From assembly GCA_050249455.1 (NCBI GenBank), contig JBFWQM010000106.1, forward strand, positions 1 through 16,732: DNA of 16,732 nt. Reading direction: 5' to 3'. Position numbers and translations under genes: made by a program. The notes below the pieces were generated by a model that was given only the letters and a program-made list of their open reading frames with translations, was not told where the DNA came from and did no database searches. Source of the DNA: JBFWQM01 sp050249455. Lineage in GTDB: Bacteria; Pseudomonadota; Alphaproteobacteria; MPNO01; VGEU01. How positions within the stretch are numbered: position 1 is the first letter of the stretch; each line of letters opens with the position of its first letter. Below are positions 1 to 7,105 of this stretch, in pieces.

Positions 1-276
1 GCCGGGATCGAGGTCGTCTACGGCCCCGGCAAGCACCCGCCGTCGAACAGCATCTTCCTCTACTTCCTCGACCCCGACGGCATGTCGATGGAATACAGCT
101 TCGGCATGGAGGAGTTCCCCGAGCACGGCCCGCGCAAGCCGCGGCTGATGGAGCCGGTGCAGGCCTCGCTCGACGCCTGGGCCAGCCCGCGCGACCCGCG
201 CTTCGCCACCGGCGGCGTCGTCGAGCCGATGCCGGCGCCCAACGCGCCGCGGGTTTCGGTCTCAATGGGAGAATAG
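1..276 (+). CDS. VOC-family extradiol dioxygenase-like protein, 3' end only
   Basis: The frame is open from the first base and ends at TAG 274-276, leaving 91 residues of a C-terminal vicinal-oxygen-chelate domain. The motif GPGKHPPSN...YFLDPDG..MEYS matches the last beta-alpha-beta unit of type I extradiol dioxygenases. Counting from the first codon, H12, Y21 and E31 have the same spacing as the active-site His, the conserved Tyr and the metal-ligand Glu of BphC-type enzymes (19 and 10 residues before the Glu). Such enzymes use Fe(II) to cleave catechol rings, but many VOC relatives do other chemistry and the substrate cannot be told from this fragment. A polar, proline-rich tail of about 55 residues follows the domain. 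The gene converges on ynfA with a single base between the two stop codons. The start lies outside the window. Confidence 0.75.
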   Translation, partial: AGIEVVYGPGKHPPSNSIFLYFLDPDGMSMEYSFGMEEFPEHGPRKPRLMEPVQASLDAWASPRDPRFATGGVVEPMPAPNAPRVSVSMGE

Positions 277-277
277 C

Positions 278-604
278 TCAGGCGCCGCGCGGGCCGAACA
301 GGATGATGCCCGCCCCGACCAGGCACAGGGCGGCGCCCGCGGCGTCCCAGCGGTCGGGGCGCAGTCCTTCGACCGCCCACAGCCACGCCAGCGACGCGGC
401 GATATAGACGCCGCCATAGGCCGCGTAGGCTCGGCCGGCGGCGTCGCCCTGCACCCAGGTCAGCGCCCAGGCGAACAGCATCAGCGAGGCCACCCCCGGC
501 ACGATCCACCACGCGGGTTTGCCGAGCTTCAGCCACGCCCAGAACGCGAAGCAGCCGGCGATCTCGGCGACGGCGGCGACGGCGTAGGCGCCGAGCGACT
601 TCAT
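278..604 (-). CDS. ynfA: YnfA/UPF0060 family small membrane protein
   Basis: This 108-residue hydrophobic protein has the length and landmarks of the YnfA family: four predicted membrane segments, an N-terminal EIAGCFAFWAWLKL helix, the AYAAYGGVYIAASLAWLW stretch and a short ILFGPRGA tail. YnfA proteins resemble small multidrug resistance (SMR) exporters and sit in the inner membrane as probable dimers; a role in export of cationic compounds is reported for enterobacterial members, so a transport role here is inference. The ATG (602-604) overlaps the cofD stop codon in an ATGA (601-604), which fixes the start and points to translational coupling. It is the last gene of the F420 operon. No known F420 role exists for this family, so it may simply share transcription. 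Confidence 0.9.
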   Translation of the reverse strand: MKSLGAYAVAAVAEIAGCFAFWAWLKLGKPAWWIVPGVASLMLFAWALTWVQGDAAGRAYAAYGGVYIAASLAWLWAVEGLRPDRWDAAGAALCLVGAGIILFGPRGA

Positions 605-1515
605 CGCGCGAGGGCGAGCACGGTGCGCGCCAGCGCAATGCGGTCGTCGAGCGAGCGCATCACCGTCGGCGCGACTGCGACGCGCGGCCCGCTGATGTCG
701 GCCGCCGCCGCGGCGTCGGCGCTGTCGACCACCAGGACGTCGATCAGGTCGCCGTAGTGCGCGGCGATGCCGGCCGACGACACCGGCAGGCCCATGGTGC
801 GCATCATCGCCGCCAGCGGCCCCTTGACCGCCTGGCCGCCGACCAGCGGCGACACCGCGACGACCGGGCAACGGCGGCGGCGCAGCGCCGCACCGAGGCC
901 GGCGACGCCGACGATCGGGTCGATGCTGGTGAACGGGTTCGACGGGCAGACGATCACGCACGACGCGCGCGCCAGCGCATCGAGCGCGGCGGGGCAGGGG
1001 CGGGCGGCCGCGATGCCGTCGTAGCGGAAGCCGGCGACCGCCGGCTCGGCGCGCAGCCGCACGAGGTAATCCTGGAACGGCAGGTCGCCGCGGTCGGTGA
1101 CGACGGTCGTGCGCACCGCATCGTCGCTCATCGGCACGATGCGCGCGGCGACGCCAAGGCGGCGGCGGAAGTCGTCGGTGATCGCGCTCAAGGTCTCGCC
1201 AGCGGCGAGGCGGCGGGTGCGCTCGACGTGGGTGGCGAGGTCGCGGTCGCCGAGCCGGAACCACGTCTCGCCGCCGAGCCGGCCGACCGCCTCCAGGAAA
1301 TGCCAGGTCTCGTCCTTCAGGCCCCAGCCGGTGTCCGGGCTGGCGATGCCGGCCAGCGTGTATGTGACGGTGTCGATGTCGGGGGAGACATGCAGGCCGA
1401 GGTGGACGAAGTCGTCGGCGGTGTTGACGACGACGGTCAGGTCGTCGGTCACGCGCGACAGGCCCAGCGCCAGCTTCGCGCCGCCGACCCCGCCGGCAAG
1501 GGCGACGACGGTCAT
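601..1515 (-). CDS. cofD: CofD/FbiA-type 2-phospho-L-lactate (or PEP) transferase
   Basis: The enzyme moves the guanylyl-activated phospho-three-carbon unit onto the deazaflavin Fo, giving F420-0 (dehydro-F420-0 if phosphoenolpyruvate is used). The 304-residue product shows the family motifs: GGVGGAKLA at residues 8-16, VNTADD at 30-35, SPDIDTVTY at 44-52 (metal/Fo-binding Asp residues), GWGLKDETW, PSNPFTSIDPI and SPLVGGQAVKGP. The ATG at 1515 starts exactly at the conserved N-terminal strand. The frame stays open upstream to 1698, but that extension reads through the 1536-1628 repeat and the end of cofE, so it is rejected. The stop overlaps the ynfA start. Proteobacterial clusters may use PEP, lactyl or 3-phosphoglyceryl donors, and the sequence alone does not say which. 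Confidence 0.95.
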   Translation of the reverse strand: MTVVALAGGVGGAKLALGLSRVTDDLTVVVNTADDFVHLGLHVSPDIDTVTYTLAGIASPDTGWGLKDETWHFLEAVGRLGGETWFRLGDRDLATHVERTRRLAAGETLSAITDDFRRRLGVAARIVPMSDDAVRTTVVTDRGDLPFQDYLVRLRAEPAVAGFRYDGIAAARPCPAALDALARASCVIVCPSNPFTSIDPIVGVAGLGAALRRRRCPVVAVSPLVGGQAVKGPLAAMMRTMGLPVSSAGIAAHYGDLIDVLVVDSADAAAAADISGPRVAVAPTVMRSLDDRIALARTVLALAR

Positions 1516-1535
1516 GGCCGGGCATCGCCTTTGCG

Positions 1536-1628
1536 GACGCGCCCCCTCCCCCCAACCCCCTCCCACGAGGGGAGGGGGAATAAGAAAGCCCCCTCCCCTC
1601 GTGGGAGGGGGTTGGGGGAGGGGGCGTC
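1536..1628. repeat. Large palindromic REP-like element, copy 1
   Basis: Two arms of about 40 bp (1536-1578 and 1589-1628) are inverted copies of each other, differing only by small indels, around a 10-bp A-rich centre (1579-1588). Each arm also folds alone: CCTCCC-ACGA-GGGGAGG in the left arm and CCCTCCC-CTCGT-GGGAGGG in the right. The right arm is almost identical to that of the element at 8299-8388. It lies between cofE and cofD inside the F420 operon, where it could form a strong mRNA hairpin. There is no U-tract, so it is not a classical terminator. It resembles the GC-rich dispersed repeats common in alphaproteobacteria. Confidence 0.88.
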
Positions 1629-1639
1629 TCCGGGTCCGG

Positions 1640-2386
1640 TCACCTGAAAAGATCCAGTTCCAACGGCCGCACCAGGTCCCGCGCGGTGCCGTCCCCATCG
1701 GGCAGCGCGAGCCCGCGGACGTGGACGACGGGCCGTCCCTCGTCGGCCTGCCCCATCAGCAGCGACGCGGCGGCGGCGATCTCGTCGGCCAGCGCTACGG
1801 TCGTCACCTGGAGCGGCCGTCCGTTCATGTCGGGCCGCCCGCGCAGGTCGAGCAGCGCCGGCAATCCGGCCGCACCGATGCACAGGCCGACCGTGCCGTT
1901 GCGCCACGCGCGCCCGACGCTGTCGATTACCAGCACCGCGCCGGCGGCGCCGAGGCCGGCCCGGATCGCCGCGGCGCTGCGGTCGGGATCGACCGGCAGC
2001 AGCAGCACGCTGCCGTCGTCGTCGACGTTCGACACATCGATTCCCGCATTCGCCATGACCAGGCCGAGGCGATGGCGAACGATGATCAAGCCCGGCCGGG
2101 TGCGCACGACCTCCGCCGCCTCCGACAGGATCAGCTCGACCAGCCGCGGGTCCTTGTCCGCCTCGCGGGCCAGCCGCGCGGCGCGCGCCGACGGCGTCAC
2201 CTCGGCGAGGCGGACGCTGCGGCCTTCGGCCTTGGAGACGATCTTCTGCGCCAGCACCAGCGCGTCGCCCACTCGCAGGTCGAGCCCGGCGCGCGCCAGC
2301 GCCTCGCGGCACAGCGCGGCAAGGTCGTCGCCCGCGCGCACCCGCGGCACGCCGGGCAGGGCGGTCAGCGCGACCTGTGCGCTCAC
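1640..2386 (-). CDS. cofE: Coenzyme F420:L-glutamate ligase
   Basis: This ligase adds L-glutamate residues to the lactyl-type carboxylate of F420-0 with GTP, building the polyglutamate tail. The 248-residue product carries the CofE signatures KIVSKAEGR (48-56), NAGIDVSNVD (113-122) and DSVGRAWRNG (155-164) followed by a G..IG..G loop. The length matches the single-domain archaeal-type CofE; the C-terminal FMN/nitroreductase-like domain of actinobacterial FbiB is absent. The start is GTG at 2384-2386, overlapping the npdG stop in a GTGA (2383-2386), so it is probably translationally coupled. No ATG lies near the conserved N terminus. If the operon makes a dehydro intermediate, the reductase normally supplied by the FbiB C-terminal domain must come from elsewhere. 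Confidence 0.95.
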   Translation of the reverse strand: MSAQVALTALPGVPRVRAGDDLAALCREALARAGLDLRVGDALVLAQKIVSKAEGRSVRLAEVTPSARAARLAREADKDPRLVELILSEAAEVVRTRPGLIIVRHRLGLVMANAGIDVSNVDDDGSVLLLPVDPDRSAAAIRAGLGAAGAVLVIDSVGRAWRNGTVGLCIGAAGLPALLDLRGRPDMNGRPLQVTTVALADEIAAAASLLMGQADEGRPVVHVRGLALPDGDGTARDLVRPLELDLFR

Positions 2387-3051
2387 GCCTTGGTTTCGCC
2401 GACGATGCGCAGGCCGGCGCCGGCGATCTTGTAGCGCCGGTTGATCGCAATCAGCACCGCCGTCAGGCTCTCCGCCGCCACCGCGTTGGCGAGCACGCCG
2501 GCGTGCCAGCCCTTCATGCCGGCGGCGGCGGCGAGCCCGATCACCGTCTCTCGCGCGGCGACGTCGTTGCCGCACACCAGCACATCGCAGTCGATCGCGT
2601 GGTCGAGGTCCTGAAGATGCTGCGCCGAGACGTTCTGGAACGCCGACACCACCTTTACGCCGTCGCCCAGGATCGCCTGCGCCGCCTGCGCCGCCGAGCC
2701 GGCCGGCGGCAGGTGGACGCGCGAGACCTGCGGCGGCTGCAGCGGCACCGTGACGTCGACCACGATCTTGCCCTGCACGACGTCCCTGATGTCGTGCAGC
2801 GTGGGCTCCTGCGCCGCGAACGGCACGGTCACGACGACGATGTCGGCGTTATGTGCCGCACCCCGGTTGTCGGCCGCGAGTATGGCCGCATCAGGCAGCC
2901 GTTCGAGCAACAGCTCGGCGGCGATCTGCGCCTTGTCGGCGGTGCGCGAGCCGATGGCGACCGGATAGCCGGCCTTGGCCCAGCGCAGCGCGAGCCCCGC
3001 GCCCAGCGCGCCGGTACCGCCGACGATGGCGAGCCGGGTCGCGGCGGTCAT
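2383..3051 (-). CDS. npdG: NADPH:F420 oxidoreductase
   Basis: This soluble enzyme passes hydride between NADP(H) and F420; in bacteria it is thought to make F420H2 for F420-dependent enzymes. The 222-residue product has an N-terminal Rossmann fold with GGTGALG at 11-17 and GSR at 34-36, whose Ser-Arg pair fits binding of the NADP 2'-phosphate. The conserved VVVTVPFAAQ, VDVTVPLQPP and VVSAFQNVSAQ segments and a C-terminal F420-side region ending in YKIAGAGLRIVG follow. The length is typical for the family. Its ATG overlaps the fbiC stop (ATGA, 3048-3051) and its stop overlaps the cofE GTG, so it sits at the centre of a coupled chain. Placing the reductase with biosynthesis genes is a known bacterial arrangement. 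Confidence 0.93.
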   Translation of the reverse strand: MTAATRLAIVGGTGALGAGLALRWAKAGYPVAIGSRTADKAQIAAELLLERLPDAAILAADNRGAAHNADIVVVTVPFAAQEPTLHDIRDVVQGKIVVDVTVPLQPPQVSRVHLPPAGSAAQAAQAILGDGVKVVSAFQNVSAQHLQDLDHAIDCDVLVCGNDVAARETVIGLAAAAGMKGWHAGVLANAVAAESLTAVLIAINRRYKIAGAGLRIVGETKA

Positions 3052-5441
3052 GACGCGGCCGCTGCCGCCTTGCGCGGCGGCGTCTGAACGACCGGCGCAA
3101 GCGGCGCGGCGGCATAGGACGCGGCGCGGCGCAGCGCGTCCGGCACGCCGTAGAGTGTGGTGCGCTGGCGCGGCGCGCGGCCGGCGGCGTCGATCAGCGC
3201 GTCCATCTCCGCCGGCGGCAGCTCCTGGCCGTGCTGCGTGCCGGCGGCGCGCGAGATGCTCTCGTTCATCAGCGTGCCCCCCAGGTCGTTGACGCCGGCG
3301 GCGAGGCAGGCGGCGGCGCCGTCGCGGCCCATCTTCACCCACGACACCTGGATGTTCGCGATCAGCGGATGCAGCACGATGCGCGCGACGGCGTGCATCA
3401 GCACCGCCTCGCGGAACGTCGGGCCGCGCCGCGCGCCGCCCTTGAGCGCGATCGGCGCCTCCATGTGGACGAAGGGCAGCGGCACGAACTCGGTGAAGCC
3501 GCCGGTGCGCGCCTGCACCGCGCGCAGGCGCAGGAGATGGCGCGCCCAGTGGACCGGCCGCTCCATGTGGCCGTACATCACCGTCGCGGTGGTGCGGATG
3601 CCCAGGTCATGCGCCGTCTCCACCGTCGACAGCCACTCGGCAGTCGAGAGCTTGTCCGGGCACAGCACGGCGCGCACCTCGTCGTCGAGGATTTCGGCGG
3701 CGGTGCCGGGCAGCGAGCCGAGGCCGGCGGCGCGCAGGTCCTTCAGGAACGCCGCGACCGGCATGCCGAGCGTGCGCGCGCCCTGCGTCACCTCAAGCGG
3801 CGAGAAGGCGTGGACGTGCATGCCGGGCAACGCCGTCTTCACCGCCTCGCAGATCGCGAGGTAGGTGCGTCCGGTGTAGTCGGGATGGATGCCGCCCTGC
3901 ATGCACACCTCGGTCGCGCCGCGCGCCCAGGCCTCCTCGGCGCGGCGCACGATCTCCGCGATGTCGAGGTCGTAGGCGGCGCCGCGCAGGTGGGCGTGGC
4001 CGCGCCCCTTGGAGAAGGCGCAGAACGCGCAGCGGTAGCTGCACATGTTGGTGTAGTTGATGTTGCGGTTCACGACATAGCCGACCGTGTCGCCGCACAC
4101 ATCTTTGCGCAGCGCGTCGGCGGCGGCGCACACCGCGGCGAAGTCGTCGCCGCGCGCCGCGAACAGCCGCTCGACGTCGCGCTCGCCGGGCACGACCCCG
4201 GCCGCAACCATGTCCAACACGTCGGCGACCGCGGGCAGCGGCGCCGCGCCGGCACGCGGCAGGGCAGGGGCCTTCATCGCCATGCCGGGCGACCAGTCGC
4301 CGTCGCGCGCGAGGCCGTCCGCGGCGGCGGCGCGGCGCACGTCGGGCGCCAGCGCGCGGTCGACCCAGCGGCCGGCGTCCTGCACGTAGGACGGATAGAT
4401 CGCGAGGCGCTCGACCAGTCGCTTGCCGGCCGCGCGGGTCGCGTCGGCGAGCGCCGCGATCGCCGGCCACGGCGCCTCCGGGTTGACGTGGTCAGGGGTC
4501 ACGGGCGACACGCCGCCCCAGTCGTTGATGCCGGCCGCGACCAGTTGCGCCAGCGCGCCGGGGCTGAGGTTGGGCGGCGCCTGGATATTCATCGCGGGGC
4601 CGAACACCAGCCGCGCCGCGGCGACCGTCCAGGCGAGGTCGTCGGCGTCCGGCTCCGCCGCGCCGGCCATCTGCGTGTCGGGCTTGGCGCGGAAGTTCTG
4701 GACGATGATCTCCTGGATGTGGCCGTGCGCGCGGTGGGCCCCGCGCAGCACGAACAGCGCGTCGAGCCGCTCCGCGCGCGTCTCGCCAATGCCGATCAGG
4801 ATGCCGGTGGTGAACGGCACCGCCTGCTCCCCGGCCAGCCGGATCGTCTCAAGCCGCGCGGCCGGGTGCTTGTCGGGCGAGCCGTAATGAGGGCCGCCGG
4901 GCGCGCACAGCCGCTCCGCCGCGCTCTCCAGCATGATGCCCTGCGACACCGAGACCTTGCGCAGCCGCGCGATCTCGTCCGCCTTCATCAAGCCCGGGTT
5001 GACGTGGGGCAGGAGGCCGGTCTCGGCCTTCACCAGCGCCGCCATCTCGACCAGGTAGTCGATCGTCGTCGCGTGCCCGAGCGCCGCCAGCGCCTCGCGC
5101 GCCGCGCGGTAGCGCAGCTCCGGCTTGTCGCCCAGGGTGAACAGCGCCTCGCGGCAGCCGGCGGCGGCGCCGGCGCGCGCAATGGCGAGCACGTCCTCGG
5201 GCGACAGGTAGGCCGGCTCGCCGGCGCGCGGCGGATGGGCGAAGGTGCAGTAGCGGCAGACATCGCGGCACAGCCGGGTGAGCGGGATGAACACCTTGCG
5301 CGAATACGACACGACGTCACCGTGGCCGTCGTCGCGCAGCCGCGCCGCGGCGGCCATGAGCGCGTGCAGCGGCGCCTCGCACAGCCAGGTGCGCAGCGCC
5401 GTGTCGTCGCTACCGTCGAGAAGGGCCGCCTCGCCGTCCAT
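3048..5441 (-). CDS. fbiC: Fo synthase, CofG-CofH fusion (FbiC)
   Basis: This bifunctional radical-SAM enzyme makes the F420 chromophore Fo from tyrosine and the flavin precursor 5-amino-6-ribitylaminouracil. The 797-residue product has two radical-SAM halves. The first (CofG-like) carries its 4Fe-4S motif CRDVCRYC with C58, C62 and C65; the second (CofH-like) carries CSYRCAFC with C467, C471 and C474, followed by the MQGGIHPDYTG motif. Mycobacterial FbiC is also a fusion of similar length; archaea use separate proteins. I chose ATG 5439-5441 because AAGAG lies 8 bases upstream; the in-frame GTG at 5457-5459 would add six residues and is less likely. It is the first gene of the minus-strand F420 operon and diverges from the octopine-type dehydrogenase gene. 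Confidence 0.96.
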   Translation of the reverse strand: MDGEAALLDGSDDTALRTWLCEAPLHALMAAAARLRDDGHGDVVSYSRKVFIPLTRLCRDVCRYCTFAHPPRAGEPAYLSPEDVLAIARAGAAAGCREALFTLGDKPELRYRAAREALAALGHATTIDYLVEMAALVKAETGLLPHVNPGLMKADEIARLRKVSVSQGIMLESAAERLCAPGGPHYGSPDKHPAARLETIRLAGEQAVPFTTGILIGIGETRAERLDALFVLRGAHRAHGHIQEIIVQNFRAKPDTQMAGAAEPDADDLAWTVAAARLVFGPAMNIQAPPNLSPGALAQLVAAGINDWGGVSPVTPDHVNPEAPWPAIAALADATRAAGKRLVERLAIYPSYVQDAGRWVDRALAPDVRRAAAADGLARDGDWSPGMAMKAPALPRAGAAPLPAVADVLDMVAAGVVPGERDVERLFAARGDDFAAVCAAADALRKDVCGDTVGYVVNRNINYTNMCSYRCAFCAFSKGRGHAHLRGAAYDLDIAEIVRRAEEAWARGATEVCMQGGIHPDYTGRTYLAICEAVKTALPGMHVHAFSPLEVTQGARTLGMPVAAFLKDLRAAGLGSLPGTAAEILDDEVRAVLCPDKLSTAEWLSTVETAHDLGIRTTATVMYGHMERPVHWARHLLRLRAVQARTGGFTEFVPLPFVHMEAPIALKGGARRGPTFREAVLMHAVARIVLHPLIANIQVSWVKMGRDGAAACLAAGVNDLGGTLMNESISRAAGTQHGQELPPAEMDALIDAAGRAPRQRTTLYGVPDALRRAASYAAAPLAPVVQTPPRKAAAAAS

Positions 5442-5483
5442 TTTGCAGGCTCTTAGCACGCCGCCGGTCGGACGGAAACGCGA

Positions 5484-5512
5484 TTGATGGCAGCCGGCTT
5501 TGCCGGGATAGT
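5484..5512 (+). promoter_or_regulatory. Candidate sigma70-type promoter for the octopine-type dehydrogenase
   Basis: TTGATG (5484-5489) and GATAGT (5507-5512) each match the consensus at four of six positions and are separated by 17 bp. The spacer contains the inverted repeat CCGGC-TTT-GCCGG (5494-5506), a possible operator. Transcription would start near 5519, about 24 bases before the ATG at 5543. It lies in the 101-bp region shared with the divergent fbiC, so a regulator bound here could affect both. This is a prediction from sequence only. Confidence 0.35.
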
Positions 5513-5542
5513 ACCGCCCGCGCGGGAGAAGGAGCGTTCGGC

Positions 5543-6646
5543 ATGGCGGTACGGCGGGTGGCGGTTCTGGGCGCGGGGCACGGCGGCTGCGCGGCGGCAG
5601 CCGACCTTGGCGCGCGCGGGTTCGAGGTGCGGCTCCAGGCGCGGCGACCCGAGACCCTGGCGCCGATCCGCGAGCGCGGCGGCGTCCTGGCGCGCGGCAT
5701 CCACGAGGGGCTGGTGCCGGTCGCGCTGACCACCACCGACGTGGCGGAGGCGGCGGAGGGCGCCGACCTGATCATGCTGGTGGTGCCGTCGGTGGCACAC
5801 GAGCCCTATGCCCAGGCGCTCAAGCCGCTGCTGACGCCCGACCGGCCGGTGTTCCTCAACCCCGGACACACCGGCGGCGGGCTGCATTTCGTCAACGAGC
5901 TGCGCCGCGCCGGCTACCGCGACCCGGTGCAGACCTGCGAGACCCTGACCCTGACCTATATCTGCCGGATGGAGGGGCCGGCCACGGTCGGCATCTACAG
6001 CTATACGAAGAACCTCAAGTTCGCCGCCTTCCCCGGCCGCAATGCCGAGGCGCTGTATGCGCTGCTGAAGCCGCTGTACCCGGAGATCGTCCTGGCGTCG
6101 TCGGTCATCGAGACGGCGCTGTCCAACATCAATGCGATCTTCCATCCGCCCGGTATGCTGATGAACGCCGGCTGGATCGAGCACACCGGCGGCGACTTCC
6201 TGTTCTACAAGGAGGGCATCACCCCGGCGGTCGGCAAGGTGACCGCGGCGATCGACGCGGAGCGGCTGGCGGTGGCGCGCGCGCTCGGCGTGCCGGCGAC
6301 GCCGTTCCTCGAGGTTTTCCACAACGCCGGCCTGACCACCGAGGCGGCGATGCGGTCGGGCGACATCAGCCGCGCCTGCAAGGAGAGCGCGCCCAACGCG
6401 ACCCTGCGCAGCCCGCCGTCGCTCGACCACCGCTACGTGCACGAGGACATCGGCTACGGCCTGGTGCCGATCGCGGCGCTGGCCCGCCTCGCCGGCGTGC
6501 CGACCCCCGCCATCGACGCCCACATCGTGCTGCTGTCCGCCGCCATGGCCATCGACTACGCGGCGACCGGCCTGACGCTGGACAGGATGGGCCTCGCCGG
6601 CAAGGACCCGCGTGCGCTGCTCCGCTTCGTGCACGAAGGCGCATAA
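5543..6646 (+). CDS. NAD(P)-dependent octopine/nopaline dehydrogenase family protein
   Basis: Family members reductively condense an amino acid with a 2-oxoacid, or run the reverse, but many annotated members have unknown substrates. The 367-residue product starts with a Rossmann motif GAGHGG (10-15), continues with the VVPSVAHEP and LNPGHTGG segments of the NAD-binding domain, then the octopine-dehydrogenase C-terminal domain with HPPGMLMNAGWIEHTGG; H201 in that motif is the likely catalytic or substrate-binding His. The start is well supported by AGAAGGAG (5526-5533) nine bases before the ATG. It is transcribed away from fbiC. No metallophore or opine transport genes are nearby, so there is no local hint of a substrate. 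The family call is firm; the reaction is not. Confidence 0.85.
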   Translation: MAVRRVAVLGAGHGGCAAAADLGARGFEVRLQARRPETLAPIRERGGVLARGIHEGLVPVALTTTDVAEAAEGADLIMLVVPSVAHEPYAQALKPLLTPDRPVFLNPGHTGGGLHFVNELRRAGYRDPVQTCETLTLTYICRMEGPATVGIYSYTKNLKFAAFPGRNAEALYALLKPLYPEIVLASSVIETALSNINAIFHPPGMLMNAGWIEHTGGDFLFYKEGITPAVGKVTAAIDAERLAVARALGVPATPFLEVFHNAGLTTEAAMRSGDISRACKESAPNATLRSPPSLDHRYVHEDIGYGLVPIAALARLAGVPTPAIDAHIVLLSAAMAIDYAATGLTLDRMGLAGKDPRALLRFVHEGA

Positions 6647-6676
6647 GGCGCGAGGGGCGGCTTCCCGCCGAGACGC

Positions 6677-6704
6677 TAGGGGTGGGTCGTGGGACCCACC
6701 CCTA
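6677..6704. repeat. Perfect 12-bp stem hairpin
   Basis: TAGGGGTGGGTC (6677-6688) and GACCCACCCCTA (6693-6704) form a perfect stem around a GTGG loop, 30 bases after the octopine-type dehydrogenase stop codon. There is no U-tract on either side, so it is either a rho-aided 3' end or a REP-like element. It is unrelated in sequence to the CCCTCCC repeats elsewhere in the window. Confidence 0.75.
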
Positions 6705-6757
6705 CGGTGCGTCAAGGCCGGTATGGGAGGGGGTATTCACCGGCGCCCGACCGCGTC

Positions 6758-6793
6758 AGGAGGCCTGGATCGTCGGGGGACATCCAGGCTCCT
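6758..6793. repeat. Hairpin with one-base bulge
   Basis: AGGAGGCCTGGAT (6758-6770) pairs with ATCCAGGCTCCT (6782-6793) to give a 12-bp stem with one bulged G around an 11-base loop. It lies 53 bp after the first hairpin in the same non-coding region. There is no following T-run. Its function is unknown; an RNA leader structure or degenerate repeat is possible. Confidence 0.5.
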
Positions 6794-6914
6794 GTCCGCC
6801 CCGCCAGCGACTCGATTGGGGGTCATGTCGATGGAGGACGGAACACACGCGTCGCTGCCGCACGACGGCATAGTAGAATTATTCCGGGATGTCGCGCAAC
6901 GCAGGTTCCGCAAC

Positions 6915-6930
6915 GATCCCGATCGGAATC
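6915..6930. promoter_or_regulatory. Operator-like 16-bp near-palindrome
   Basis: GATCCCGATCGGAATC is self-complementary except for one mismatched pair. Dyads of this size often bind dimeric repressors, and it lies 176 bp upstream of the MetE-like gene. No regulator gene is adjacent, so the assignment is speculative. Confidence 0.25.
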
Positions 6931-7105
6931 AGCACGCTATTTCAAGGCTGTCCGTGTCGCGGCCGCGGAACGGGCCACGGCGTTGCCTATTTTTTGTGCG
7001 CGGCTGCGTTGGGCCAAAGCCCATGCCTTGTCGATGGCGGGGATTGCGGACAGGATGCCGGCCAGGCCGGAAGTCGCGCCGGGCCAAGCCCGTAGGGAGA
7101 CCGCG

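Larger units (their letters stand above)
6647..7105. other. 459-bp gene-poor region with hairpins and a palindrome
   Basis: No convincing gene is seen. A plus-strand reading frame starting near 6825 looks protein-like for about 40 residues and then becomes Arg/Cys/Pro-rich with no family resemblance, and no ribosome site precedes it. The region holds hairpins at 6677-6704 and 6758-6793, an operator-like palindrome at 6915-6930, a short AT-rich patch near 6872-6884, and AGGGAGA just before the MetE-like start. It is probably the 3' end of one unit plus a long leader or regulatory region for the next gene. Confidence 0.6.

Noticed and set aside
60..638. Minus-strand open frame overlapping ynfA and the VOC gene
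   Set aside because: Arg-rich, low-complexity translation with no family motifs; a shadow of two well-supported genes in GC-rich DNA.
1536..1628. Reading the palindrome as an intrinsic terminator
   Set aside because: No U-tract on either side, and a second near-identical copy elsewhere fits a dispersed repeat better.
1516..1698. N-terminal extension of cofD to an upstream start
   Set aside because: It would translate the palindromic repeat and overlap cofE; the conserved CofD N terminus begins exactly at the ATG at 1515.
3231..5456. 741-codon plus-strand frame opposite fbiC
   Set aside because: Its length arises from high GC; the translation is Arg/Ala/His-rich without domains, while fbiC on the other strand has all radical-SAM motifs.
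5453..6715. Minus-strand frame opposite the octopine-type dehydrogenase
   Set aside because: No recognisable motifs; the plus-strand gene has Rossmann and C-terminal domain motifs and a good ribosome site.
6872..7105. SAM or cobalamin riboswitch upstream of the MetE-like gene
   Set aside because: No conserved core of any known class could be traced by eye; only generic hairpins are present.
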